The notes beneath the pieces are model-generated. The model saw only the letters and a list, made by a program, of their open reading frames with translations. It did not search any database and had not been told where the DNA came from. This document shows, in pieces, positions 24,354-36,019 of a DNA stretch of 64,000 bases. Source of the DNA: Eucommia ulmoides (Eukaryota; Streptophyta; Magnoliopsida; Garryales; Eucommiaceae); contig CM028326.1 in the NCBI GenBank assembly GCA_016647705.1, forward strand, positions 2,604,001-2,668,000, read 5' to 3'. A program made the position numbers and the translations under genes. The stretch's first letter is position 1. Every line of letters begins with the position of its first letter.

Positions 24354-24510
24354 ACTTAAGATGATTAAAACATGGGAGGATGAATCATATATTGATATTA
24401 TGAGAAACATATATAGGCTACGGTGCTATACACAGGTATTTATAGGAGAAGTAGGAGTTAAGGTTTTATCCTAATAGACCACATGGGCCAAACCTATTAT
24501 TACATTAACA
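24354..24510 (-). repeat. 5' LTR of the copia fossil
   Basis: 157 bp, followed on + by gaaag (24511-24515). A tRNA-like primer site adjoins it at about 24341-24353. Confidence 0.88.
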
Positions 24511-25722
24511 GAAAGAATTTAGAGAGATGCACATGGAGTAGTACATTTTTATGTCTTTTTTTAATGTTATCATAAAATATGTAAGCAAAGTATGTGTGAA
24601 AAATATGTTTAAAAAATTTATATTGAGTTATTTTATTATATAAATTAATGTTATGAGTTGATAACTAACTATTTTTCATGTTCTTTTAGGGAAGATTTTT
24701 TGTATTTTTTAAAAATATGCTTTGAATAATTTGGGGATCGAGTGAAATATTTGGCGACAATCAACGAGCCAAACTTGTTTGCTGAAATGGCTCACGAGAA
24801 AGGCATTTATCCTCCGGCTCATTGCTCACAGCCTTTCAGAAATTCCGATGTGGAGCCTCTTCTCGCCATTCACAACATGTTAGGACACGCCAAAGCCGCC
24901 AAGCTCTCTCGCGATAGATTTCAGGCAATAACTTGACCTTAAATTGAACCTCCGTTTTTCCGTTTTTCGTTAAAAAGAAATTAAACAAGGAAAAGAGAAA
25001 TTGTTACTGTTTTGTGGCGGCTAAACAAGATGGATTCATAGGAATTGTTGTGCACATGTTCATGTATGAAGCACTGACAGACGATGAGCACGATCGAGGT
25101 GCTGCAAATAGGGTTTTGGCTTTTAAAGTTGCTTGGTAAGATATTGAGAAAAAAAAAATGAGTTTTTGATGAACAGTTCACAAACTTAAATTTTATGCTT
25201 GTGCAGTTCTTTAGCTCACAGTAATTTTACGAGAAATTCACTAATTCCGTCAGAAGTCTTAAATCACGTTAAAATCATTGTAATATTGTGCAGTGACTTT
25301 GGATGAATGCTAGACTGCGAAAATTATGACACGTGGCCCAAAAAAAATATGATTAAAAAATAGAAGGGTGTGATTAAATTTTACTAATTCTTAAAACAAA
25401 CAGGGCTTTGGATCCATTGGTATTCGGAGATTATCCTCCAAAAATGCGCGGTTATCATAGAACCGAATTACCAAATTTCTCCCCAGAGGAGAAGAAAATT
25501 TGAAGGGCAGTATTGACTTTATCGGAGTTAACCATTACGGTACTCTTTATGCCAAGGATTGCATTCATTCTAGTTGTGTCGGAATCGGAAACCATGTAAT
25601 TGAAGGCTTGGCTTCTCGAACTGAGCTAAGAAATGGAGTGCCAATCGGAGAACCAGTAAAAAGATTTTCTTTTTTATATGATTTTTTTATCGGCTTTTTT
25701 TTTTTTTTTTTGGGTGATTTAA

Positions 25723-25872
<150 letters not shown>

Positions 25873-26250
25873 TAATCTTTTATGATAAAAAGATAATTAT
25901 TTGGATTAAATCCTTAATTAAATTTGGCAGGTTACTCAAAAAAAGATGAACTGGTTGAGGAGGTACTGAATGACGGCAAGCGAATCGAGTTTCACAAGTC
26001 ATATCTCTTGTCACTCGCCAGGGCAATAAATGGCGGTGCCGATGTACGAGGTTACTTTGTGTGGACGTTGATGGATGATTTTGAGTGGGTTTTTGGGTAC
26101 GGAACAAGGTTCGGTCTGTACTATGTTGATCCACTAACGTTGGACAGAAAACCTAAGCTATCTACTAAATGGTACAGAGGTTTCCTAAACAACAATCATA
26201 CTCTCATCATGATATCCCAATTACAATATGAGAAGAAAGCAACGTCATAA

Positions 26251-26460
26251 AAAAAATTAAAAAAATTAAAAAAAAATTAAAAAATAAATAAATAAATATA
26301 ATATATATATATATATATATATATTATATTTATGTGTGTGTGTGTGTGTCTCCATTAATTATTGATCAGAGGCATGTTTTTTTATGACGACTTTTTTTTT
26401 TCCATATTTTATTTTGGAAAAAATAATGGGTTAATTGTCTTTTATCCATGTACTTTTGTC
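26251..26460. repeat. 3' flank of the GH1 relic with microsatellites
   Basis: A-rich DNA is followed by (AT)n at about 26300-26325 and (TG)n at about 26334-26348. No gene is seen. Confidence 0.7.
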
Positions 26461-26463
26461 TCC

Positions 26464-27040
26464 TGTAATACTCGGATTTTTTATTTAATAAAAATAATTT
26501 TATTTGGATGTTTTATAATTCTATATCTTTAGTATTTTATGATTTTATATTAATTTATAAGTTAAAATGTAATTGAAGGAATATTTTAAATTTTATTGGC
26601 TTTTGGAGTTAAAAATATAATTAGGTGACTTAATAATAGTATAATATGAGTTGTTGGGATGTCAGTGTCAATGGCGAGTGGACCTGCATGCGTTATAAAT
26701 GATATCAGAGTCAAATCTGATTCAGAAACATCATTGTGGTGGTGTTGATAGAGAAGTAAAGGCTCCGGGACCGCTTTTGGGTAGCTGTCTATCCCACCAC
26801 CAAAGAGGACGAAGTGGGCCAACACAACAAGGACATTATGTTTTTTAGTGGAGGACACTGTGAGATCCCGCTCGGAAATATTAGAAAAGATTGTCTGACA
26901 TTTGGATCACTACTATACCTTACCTTAAGCATTTTGGGTCATATGGACTGTGGTGCAAAAAGTACTGAGCCAGTAGGTTGCATAGGCGTTACACCAACCT
27001 ACACTTCAATTACCCTCTTCTATTTATAATAAATTGAAAA
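26464..27040 (+). mobile_element. Possible TRIM-like LTR fossil at the left edge of duplicate 1
   Basis: The piece atgatatcagagtc (about 26699) resembles a Met-tRNA primer site. About 150 bp later a purine-rich tract is followed by tgtgagatcccgctcgg (about 26860), a common LTR start. The spacing fits a terminal-repeat retrotransposon in miniature with no coding content. The upstream LTR is too diverged to define. The counterpart in duplicate 2 is at about 51140-51394 plus 52703-52930. Confidence 0.35.
26785..26792. other. Empty site for the hAT insertion found in copy 2
   Basis: ctgtctat occurs once here; in copy 2 the equivalent ctatctat is duplicated around the 51403-52694 element. This shows the hAT insertion is younger than the segmental duplication. 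Confidence 0.88.
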
Positions 27041-27767
27041 TAATTTATTTTTTTTTAATTTAACCAATTATGCTGAAAATGGATAAAATTATTTTTTTCA
27101 TTGAAATTTTACGTGAGATAGAAAAAATTATCTTTTATTTAATATTTTATTTTACTTTGTTTCTATTAAAAAAAAAGGGATCATATCGGTAGATCCTATT
27201 TCGCAATTCCTCGTACCGATCCAACCCATGTGTTTTTTTTTTACCAAGAACTCCTTTTGCCATTTTCCTGACCAAAATACCCTCATCCAATTTTCAACCC
27301 CTAATTTTCGCAACTGCAAAAACATCCCCAACCCACCGCCGCTATTCCCTTGCCCTCACCGGTCGAATTGCCGCCCCGTTTGTCTTCGCCGTCGACGCTC
27401 GTCTTCACCGTCGTTGTACCGTCTCCGTCCCCGACCGTCTTCACCATTACCCTTCCTCTTCACCGTTGTCGTCACTGTCTCCGTCCCCGGCCGTCTTCAC
27501 CGTCACCCTTCGTCTTCGCCGTCCGCCGTTGCCGATCGTCCTTCGCCGTTCATAGTTAATAGACCGTCGAAGTTGTACCGTCACACAGCCGCAGAAGGTC
27601 CCTATTTCGTGAGGCTAGGGTTTCAATTCAATAACGTTATTTACCTTTTTTACACCCTTATTTTATTTTAGATTCAAAATTTACTCTCTTTTTTTTTTTA
27701 CACTTTCATCCCTAAATCTTTGTTTATGCATGTTTTAGGGTTTTCCGAAAATCATTTTTTTTTTTTT

Positions 27768-29590
27768 GTAATTCCAACAATTGAACCTTATCCCCACTGG
27801 TTTAGTTTGTGTTGAATGTAACTATTCCAAAATAGCCAAAAATTCAAAATTCAAATGCGTGTTGAATGTTACACTGTCTGATCTTGTCACATTCAAAAAC
27901 AAATATGTGTGTTGAATGTAACAATGTCTGTGTGTTGAATGTAACATTGTCTAATAATTCCAAAAATTCAAAATTTAAAATTCAAATGCGTGTTAAATGT
28001 AATAATGTTTGATCTTGTCGCATATTCAAAAAAATAAATATGCGTGTTGAATGTAACATTGTCCGTGTGTTGAATGTAACACTGTCTAAATAATCTCAAA
28101 AATCAATTTTTTAGAAAATTTAACAATTGAACCCAATTCGCCATTTGTCCTTCGCCGTTCATAGTTGATAGACCGTCGAAACTCCACAGCCGCAGGAAAG
28201 ATGAAGGACCCGATTACATGAGGTTAGGGTTTCAACTCAGTAACGTTATTTACATTTTTTATCCCCTTATTTTATTTTAGATTCAAAATTTATTTTATTT
28301 TTTTTCACTTTCATCCCTAAATCTTTGTTTATGCATGTTTTAGGGTTGTCCGAAAATCTTTTTTTTTTTTGTAATTCCAACAATTGAACCCCATCCCCAC
28401 TGGTTTAGTTTGTGTTGAATGTAACTATTCCAAAATAGCCAAAAATCCAAAATTCAAATGCGTGTTGAATGTTACACTGTCTGATCTGTCACATTCAAAA
28501 ACAAATATGCGTGTTAAATGTAACAGTGTTTGTGTGTTGAATGTAACACTCTCTAATAATTCTAAAAATTCAAAATTTAAAATTCAAATACGTGTTGAAT
28601 GTAACAATGTTTGATCTTGTCGCATATTCAAAAAAACAAATATAGGTGTTGAATGTAACGTTGTTAGTGTGTTGAATGTAACACTGTCTAAATAATCTCA
28701 AAAATCAAATTTTTAGAAAATTTAACAATTGAACCCAATTCGCCGTTTGTCCTTCGTCGTTCATAGTTGATAGACCGTCGAAGCTCCACAACCGCACAGC
28801 CACAGGAAAGATGAAGGTCCCGATTAAATGAGATTAGGGTTTCAACTCAGTAACATTATTTACATTTTTTATCCCCTTATTTTATTTTAGATTCAAAATT
28901 TATTTTATTTTTTTTCACTTTCATCCCTAAATCTTTGTTTATGCATGTTTTAGGGTTTTTCGAAAATCATTTTTTTTTTGTAATTCCAACAATTAAACCT
29001 CATCCCCACTGGTTTAGTTTGTGTTGAATGTAACCATTCCAAAATAGCCAAAAATTCAAAATTCAAATGCGTGTTGAATGTTACACTGTCTGATCTTGTC
29101 ACATTCAAAAACAAATATGCGTGTTGAATGTAACAGTGTCTATGTGTTGAATGTAACACTATCTAATTATTCCAAAAATTCAAAATTTAAAATTCAAATG
29201 CATGTTGAATGTAACAATGTTTGATCTTGTCCATATTCAAAAAACAAATGTACATGTTGAATGTAATATTGTCAGTGTGTTGAATATAACACTATCTAAA
29301 TAATCTCAAAAATCAATTTTTTAGAAAATTTAACAATTGAACCCAATTGTTTCAATGTGTGTGTTGAATGTTACACTTCTAAAATTACCAAAAAATCAAA
29401 TTACAAAATGTATGATTGAACATTGTTGTACTTCTAAAATGTTGAATGTTACACTTCTAAATCTAACGCTATCTGATTGAATCAATTTGCCAAATATTCA
29501 AAACATTATGCATTTTTTAATGTAAAAAATTGTTTACTATTATCAAAATCAATTTTTGGAATGTTGCTGAATTTATCAAATCTTAGCATT
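27768..29590. repeat. Higher-order tandem repeat, about 605-bp unit, three copies
   Basis: Units begin gtaattccaacaatt at 27768, 28371 and 28980 (spacing 603 and 609). Each holds several GTGTTGAATGTAACA motifs, a gaacccaattcgcc block and a stretch with gtttatgcatgttttaggg. Looser copies of the short motif continue to about 30420. Confidence 0.88.
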
Positions 29591-30429
29591 CAACAAAATG
29601 AACCTCATGGTTTTTGTGATATGTGTGTTGAATGTAACACTTTCTATTGTGTATGTTGGATATAACATTTATCAATTGTGTATGTTGAATGTAACATTCA
29701 AACTCAAACACAATCAAGGAATCATTGAATATCGACCGATGAATGGGATCAAGAAAAACGCGTGTTGAATGTAACATTGTCTCATAATCCACTGAAATTC
29801 GTTGAAAATCGACAAAAACCTATCAGATCTAAGCTAAAACTATTCTATTTGACATCAAATCTAAGCAAAAACATTTCAAGAAAAATTGTTTGAATCGACC
29901 ACTAAAAAATCACACGGACGCAAATCGAACATGAAAAATTGAACAACGATAAACGATCAAAAACACGAAACCACAACTGAAGACCGCATCAAACAAGAAA
30001 CAATCAAACATTATACCCCAAAGCAGTAAAAAAAGATCGATAAAATATGATTACCGGAACTTCAAGTCCACATCACATAAAAAAACATCAATCAAATCAC
30101 CTTTGCACCATCGTCGTACGCTATGGAAACCTACATACAAAATTAAATTTGAACCCAATTTCATGTAAGAAATCAACAAATTCAGAATGCGTGTTGAATA
30201 TAACATTATATAAATATTGTCAAAAATCAAATTTCAAAATGCGTGTTGAATGTAACACTGTCTAGTAGTGTTGAATGTAATATTGCCTAATATTCTAAAA
30301 AATCAGTTTTTAGAATTCAACAATTGTCTCACAAACAAATACGTGTTAAATGTAACACTGTCTAATCTTGTCAGTATTCAAAAACAATGTGCATGTTAAA
30401 TGTAATATTGTCTGCTATTTTCAAAAATC

Positions 30430-31200
30430 ATTTTTAGAATATTTGTTTAATACCACATCAAACAAGAAGACGCAACTGAAAGACTGCATCAAACATGAAA
30501 ACAATCAAACATAAATTAAAACTAGTAAAAAATGATCGATAAAAATGATTACCAGAACTTCAAATCCGCGACACATACAAAAATCAACGATCAAACCTGA
30601 GTCGACGGTGAACAGACAATCAAAGCGAAATCAACGAAAGACATCGAAAACCTCAATATACAAAAAATGAATCGACGTTCTACGAAATCAACGATCGACG
30701 ACACACAAATCAAAAAAATCTAGAATCGATCGATCGAATTGAATGAATCTAATCGCATACCTTCACCATTTTCCCTTCGATTCACTGCCAAACCAGTTTA
30801 ATGTAGCAAGCTCCCAATGAATCTAGCAATCCACCAGAGCAATCTGCGAAAACACCAAAGGGGATCGAAGCTGTAAGGCTAGAACCCTAAATTTTCAGAT
30901 TTGGAACCCTAAATGTTCAAATCTAAAACAGAAAATTCGAAAAATAAGAAAAAGAAATCGCACGATTTAAACAAAATATGTACAATATTCGGTGATCGAG
31001 CAACTTCATTGTGAAATAATTAATTTCGTCAATGATTTCATCCCTAAAACCCTAAAATTAATTGTTGCAATTTCGTCAATGATTTCATCCCTAAAACCCT
31101 AAAATCGATTTCTGCAACAATAAAATCAAAGTCGAAAACAAAGAAACCGAATTTGAAAATTGAAAATCGATATATATATATATACAGAGGGAGATAGTTT
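30430..31200. other. A-rich inner part of the 4.47-kb insertion
   Basis: No gene is seen. It contains a 47-bp tandem duplication at about 31021-31110 with the telomere-like piece ccctaaaaccctaaaat, repeated only twice. Confidence 0.5.
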
Positions 31201-32290
31201 ACACATATGGCAGTCGGCGACGATGACGATGGCGGTGGAAACGGCGATGGCAACGATGGCTGATAGTGGTGGGTACGGTATTGGCGATTGTTGCAGACGA
31301 CGAGGAGAAGACGCACGAGAACGGCGGTGGAGAAGATCGACGATGGAGAAGAGCGACAGATGGATAATACGCACGAGAATGGCGGTGGAGGGGAGCGACG
31401 ATGGAGAAGAGTGTCTATGGAGAGGAGCGACGAGGAAGGCGGTGGAGTATCGACGGAGAACACGCAAAAAATGTGGGGTTAAACACCTCGGGGGTATTTT
31501 CGTAATCTGACATGTGCGATTTTTTAAATTTGGGATTAATCAGTTCAAAATTTGATTAGGATGGGAGTTTTGGGTTCAGTTTTAATTAATTGGTATTAAA
31601 TAGTATATGGAAAGTAAAAACAGTATTCGATGGTAATTGTTCTTAAAAAAAAATAGAGAGAGAATTAAGAGAGCTAGCAGAGAATGTGAGTTTTTCGTTT
31701 ATTAAGGAGAAAGAGAGCTAGGAGAGAGAATGTCAGTTTTTCATTTATTAACGAGAAAGAGAGCTAGGAGAGAGAATGTGAATTTTTCCATTTATTACTT
31801 TCAAATATTAAATTAAAACTAGAAAAATAAAGGACAAATGATTCATTATTTTTTTATTTATTTATTGTTTTGCATAAAATGCGGACTTGTCTCTTTAGTC
31901 AAGAGTAGAACGGTGTGATGTGTTCATTTTTAAAGTAGGGGGTTATAAAAAAAAACAAGACGGGTAAAAAACAATTTACCCAAAAATAATCTTTCAACTA
32001 CATTATATTGTACAACATCTGAACAGAGTAAAAAATGTGTTTTATTTAATTACACAATTAATACTTTTTTTAATACAAAAGAACGAATGAATAATTATTC
32101 AACTTGGATAATTAAGTAAAAATAATTTAACAGCCATAAAACCATGCATGCATGGCTTTAATTAGTGCAGTATTGACAGAGAAACCCTCAAATGACTATG
32201 CTAATTAACAAATTTAATGGTATAAAAATAAATTAAATTAAATTAATTTTTTCCATGATTGATTAATTAATTAATTAATTAATTAATTAA

Positions 32291-32456
32291 TTAGCAAGTG
32301 TATGAGTAAGAGATCCCACGGCTTCCCATTGCTTGACCTTCTTCATCCTCGATCTCCATCAAGCTGTCTACCACTATATCTGCTGCACTCGTCACCACAT
32401 CTGCCCAGTTCCTGTAATTAATTCACCATAATAATTAATTAAACCAGATATATTCA

Positions 32457-32508
<52 letters not shown>

Positions 32509-33442
32509 TATATAGATAGATTAGATATATTCGGGTTTATCCCACGTGGAAGGGATTAGTGGTCAAGTTAAGCATAAGGAAAAACCCTATCTATTAAGCT
32601 AACTTTTGAAGTTGAGAGAGGGTCAAGACTACCCTACGCTAGTATCAAAGTAGAGGTTATAACTACTCTAACTCGATAGACACAAAAAGAGAGATTGGTC
32701 GAGGAATAACTGACGAAAATTTTGATTTGTGAGAGAGAGATTACTTCACATTGAATGTGGAAGAATTTGGTGATCAAGTTATAAGTGTGAGAAAAAATCA
32801 ATATAACTTTTGGGTTAAGAAGCCGGGAGCACCCTTTAGAAATGTGCAATATTTTTTTAACAATTTCTTATTTTGGCAACGAAGAGAAGAAGATCAGAAA
32901 GAAGAATGTGGTGAATGGTGAAATCTATACATACAAACATATATATAATTTGTGTATATATCTTACCCTTTTAGGGAGTCAAACGTCAGCCCTACAGTGT
33001 ATTTAGCCTCCTCAAGTGCCGAGCGGAACCTCCGGAGATCCCGCGGCGGACACGTCCCGTTGTCTGCCACCCGAAGCTCCGACGGCTTGACGTCGCAAAA
33101 AATGGGGATCACCTTCTTCTTGGCCTCCGTAATGAGAGCCAACTCGTGGAGACAGAAGTAGGACTCGCAGTACCTTGGAGAGAAGACCGCCACCCCGACC
33201 TTTGATCCGATGATCGCCTCATCGATCTTCTCGAAGAGTTTGTCCCCAGGTTTCATGTTCTTGCAGTCCAAGAACGGCCGGAGCCTGAGCCGGATCAGAT
33301 GATCGTACAGCAACGAGGCCACTGACCGCTTCGTGTCGGTACCCCTGTGGTTAATAAAGACATCGCATGGTGCGACGGCTTTGTTAAGCATCTGGGTGTG
33401 TCGTCTGCCATGGATAATAACCTGGTTTCTTAAAATGCTCAT
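32291..33442 (-). CDS. TIR-only protein, copy 1
   Basis: Two exons on - (33442-32967 and 32411-32291; GT-AG, intron 555 bp) encode 198 aa ending SRGISYSYTC. About residues 24-158 form a plant TIR domain: CDVFINHRGTDTKRSVASLL, the BB loop MKPGDKL, and SYFCLHEL with Glu100 at the catalytic position of NAD-cleaving TIRs. No NB-ARC, LRR, signal peptide or membrane segment follows. It resembles the conserved TIR-only class (AT1G52900/BdTIR-like, from memory), whose members make NAD-derived immune signals in the cytosol. The start is chosen because the frame opens there about 145 nt below a TATA box. The intron carries a small LTR-kin remnant. The second copy (54759-53675) differs at four residues. 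Confidence 0.92.
32540..32850. mobile_element. TRIM-like LTR remnant in the TIR gene intron
   Basis: Two related blocks (32540-32625, ggattagtggtcaagtt; and 32748-32825, tttggtgatcaagttataag) flank a stretch with ctagtatcaaag, resembling a Met-tRNA primer site. The counterpart in copy 2 reads ctagtattagagc. It predates the duplication because both copies have it. A (TA)n tract at about 32458-32497 lies beside it. Confidence 0.45.
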
Positions 33443-33584
33443 TGCTATGGAACAAAAAAACAGAAAACCCTAGTTTTTTTTTTTTTTCTTTCTTAAAATG
33501 ATCTCTAAATTGGAAGATATGAAATGAAGATTTGGAAGTAATAAGTTAGGTTGGGTATGGTTGTGGGTTATATATGTGTGTGTC

Positions 33585-33597
33585 CCTATATATATAG
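33585..33597 (-). promoter_or_regulatory. Probable TATA box of TIR gene copy 1
   Basis: cctatatatatagg lies about 145 bp upstream of the ATG on -. It is kept at 54902-54914 for copy 2. Confidence 0.5.
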
Positions 33598-33889
33598 GAG
33601 TTTAGTCTCTGTATTTCTTCTTCTACCTTTTGGGAAAAATACATTTTTGGCCCTTCAAGTTTCATATTTATTTCAATCATGCAAAATTAAAAATGTTATT
33701 AATAATTTTGGATGAAAAATGGATTATACTTGGTACGTGTTTTTCTAATGAAGATATTTCATCAGTTCATTAAATCTAAGACATTTTGTCCTAATCTTTA
33801 CCCAACAATGATTTGTTTTAAAAATAAAAGAGATAAGTTAGAATCGTTATTAAGATAAACCGTCTTAAATTTAGTATAGTGATAAATTA

Positions 33890-33920
<31 letters not shown>

Positions 33921-34316
33921 TACCCATTAAAAGGCAACGTACTGAACAAAATTTATTTCCGTCAACCATCATTAACAACGTTTTTAATTTTATAGGATTG
34001 AAACAAATTTAAAACTTAGGCGATTAAATACTCAGTTTCGAAAAACTCAAGTCCATATTGACACTCACCTGATAATTTAAGGGACAAAAATATAATTTTT
34101 TCTTATTTTTTGGTTTGAGTTTAGAATTTTTGAATTTACCATTGATGTTGACGTTGAATATCAACGGTAACCATGTGATTTTGACAGGAGACAACACGAA
34201 GAACCAAATAAATCGTTGATTATTTTGGATAAAAAAATCAATATTTTGACGTATATGTGGAAGTAATTATGCCCCTTCAACCACGTTTTTTTGACGATTA
34301 TCAAACTAAACCTATG

Positions 34317-35269
34317 GAAAAATTATATTTTTGGTCCCTAAAGTATGGGTTGGTGTCTATGTGAACCTTGAGGTTTATCAAATTATAGATTTGGTTCCTC
34401 GAGTTTTATATTTGCTTCATTCATTTACTGATGAAACCCAAAAATGGTTCACCGGACATCTCACTCTATGATTTGGAATGCAGGAGGTTTCCCCGCTTGA
34501 CTCTCTCCCTCAGCTCATGTTGTTAAAAAATAATGCACCACGAATAGGTCTGTCGGCATTGCACCTCTAGTGTGAGATCAGTCGAGGGTTTCTCAACAGA
34601 ATTTGGTAGAGTGTTAGTTAGGATAAAGTGTGAATACCTAGTTAGACATAGGTATTTATAGACGTGGGAAGACTTGTTCAACTAGTCTTCCCATAATCTC
34701 ATCATGTCAACAGTATCACGGTGTAAATGGCGAGATTTGGGAGAAAATAGCCGTTATTAAGCAGTAATGGCCCTTTCTTAAATGAGCGGCATTCATTGTA
34801 ACCGTCATTCAAGTGATGGTTGTAGCCGTGTCGTGCTCGTGCCCTAAGATCATGGAGCCAATGCCCATATAATGTGGCAATGATCACGGAGTCGAGAAGT
34901 GAGGCGCCATTACTTAGGGAGGGTAACGGTACTTTCTTTTGCGGATGAAGGACGTCTCGGCCACTCCTGACTGGCAGACCCAACACAGCGGATTGGGGTC
35001 ACGGCCCCGATTGGGGCGCAGAGTCAACGCCGAGGAGTCGACCTTCCCCTAGTCGGGGTGATTGATGTTTTAGCTAGCTTGTTCAAGACGAAGAGTACCT
35101 CATGCCTAGTACGTGTTTAGGACATGTGGCTAAAGATTAAGCCATACCCAATTTCCTCTCCATCATCAACAATTTTAATTTCGCGGGACTAAACGTGTAC
35201 ACTGGCAAATCTCAGGGTCTAAATAGATACCCACCCTATACTTTGGGAGCTAAAAGTGTGATTTTTGCA
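34317..35269. mobile_element. MULE-type MITE with an inner insertion (duplicate 1)
   Basis: The ends are imperfect inverted repeats: gaaaaattatatttttggtc with aaagtatgggttggtgtcta on the left pairs with agctaaaagtgtgatttttgc and taccc-accctatactttgg on the right. A near-identical 9-bp direct repeat (aaacctatg / aaacctagt) flanks it. It is split by the LTR-like block 34479-35171. It is present in both duplicates, so both insertions are older than the duplication. Confidence 0.65.
34479..35171 (-). mobile_element. Solo-LTR-like insertion inside the MITE (duplicate 1)
   Basis: A 693-bp block begins TGTTGATGATGG on - and ends at ...CCTGCA. It has a TATA-like tctataaatac on - and no coding content. 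It is GC-richer than its surroundings. Ends and class are uncertain; no clear target duplication is seen. Confidence 0.4.
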
Positions 35270-35539
35270 AAACCTAGTATAATGGGAGACAAATCTTGCC
35301 CTTTTTCCAACTTAATGCTGATAAATGTGAGAGCAATCCTGACTTTTCTGGAAAAAATTGGGATGATCGATTCAAACCAAATGCAGTATTACTTGGAGAC
35401 TTCCGTTTGACAATTCTTACTCGGAGAGAATGTTTCAACTGTACTTAAAATATGATTTTCAAATGAATATAATATTAATTCACATCATTTTTTTTTTTTT
35501 ATTTTCCTTTTCTTTTTCTTTTTTGAAAAAAAAAAATTG

Positions 35540-35800
35540 TGTATTCAAAACTGATGTGGAGTATTTTTACCGCCCACGGTTCTCCAACCACATCCCAGCA
35601 CGTGATGCGAAAGAAGATGGTGGACTGGCGATTGGACCCCTGAAGGCCAATTGGAGGGCTCTGCACCTTGCACGGAGCACCACTCAGTGGGCAGAAGTTG
35701 TTCAACTACCTTAGCGGTCTGCGCCTATCCGAACACCAATCACAGAGGACTTCAACTCCACCTCAACAAGGAAACTTCACCTATGTACTAACTGGACCAA
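35540..35800. other. Unassigned GC-richer block shared by both duplicates
   Basis: It lies between the MITE and the right border of the duplication and is almost identical in copy 2 (56860-57115). Short open frames exist on both strands and neither resembles a known protein. It may be an exon fragment of an old gene or part of a repeat. The rest of 35270-36020 is AT-rich without features. Confidence 0.4.
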
Positions 35801-36019
35801 TTAGGGATGTTAACCAATTTTAGACACCAACAAAAACTATTTTTAAAAAGTTAAAAATTGTATATATTTACTTAGATTTCAAACCAAAAACATGTTTATG
35901 GTCCATTTAATTTATAATTCAAAAACAATTTTTTGAAAATAGCTTTTAAAATTTATAAAAAAAAAAAAAAAAAATATTTTGTTTTTGTATATATATATAC
36001 ATTAAAAAAAATAAGATAA

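Larger units (their letters stand above)
19136..24510 (-). mobile_element. Ty1/copia element, broken fossil
   Basis: This 5,375-bp element lies reversed in GH1 intron 6. Two 157-bp LTRs (19136-19292 and 24354-24510) start tgttaatgtaataatggg on - and are flanked by gaaag on both sides. A purine tract (gaaggggga) precedes the 3' LTR, and a primer site resembling the initiator-Met tRNA type follows the 5' LTR (gatatcaagagc). Internal remnants run in copia order on -: gag (about 22950-22400), GAG-pre-integrase (22270-21980), integrase (21700-20720), reverse transcriptase (about 20720-20000, ALYGLKQAP and LLYVDYMVITGDD) and RNase H (about 19800-19680). It is broken, with many breaks. The LTRs differ at about 25 of 157 sites by eye, mostly transitions, which suggests several to more than ten million years. 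Confidence 0.92.
27177..31642. mobile_element. 4.47-kb insertion with 11-bp target duplication, probably a non-autonomous MULE
   Basis: ttaaaaaaaaa flanks the block at 27166-27176 and 31643-31653 and occurs once at the empty site 53059-53069 in copy 2, so the limits are exact. An 11-bp duplication suits Mutator-type elements, but terminal inverted repeats are weak (gggatcatatcggtag against gaacaattaccatcg). It has a C/T-rich, codon-like left part (27330-27600), a core of repeats built on GTGTTGAATGTAACA (27800-30420), an A-rich part and a G-rich right part (31200-31480) that mirrors the left one in composition. No transposase and no convincing gene is present. The T-free target motif makes a poly-A slippage artefact possible for the exact TSD length. 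Confidence 0.7.

Noticed and set aside
27228-27671. 147-codon frame rich in Pro, Ser and Arg
   Set aside because: It arises from a C/T-rich repeat (ccgtcttcaccgtc) at the left end of the insertion; the mirror region at 31044-31510 gives similar artefacts.
31021-31110. Telomere-like ccctaaaaccctaaaa
   Set aside because: Only two short runs inside a 47-bp tandem duplication; not an interstitial telomere array.
32291-33442. TIR gene as the first exon of a TIR-NB-LRR resistance gene
   Set aside because: Exon 2 gives a natural stop, and no NB-ARC or LRR sequence follows on - in either copy.
34702-34986. 94-codon frame repeated in both duplicates (also 56020-56301)
   Set aside because: It lies inside the LTR-like block, has no recognised domain, and similarity between copies is explained by the duplication.
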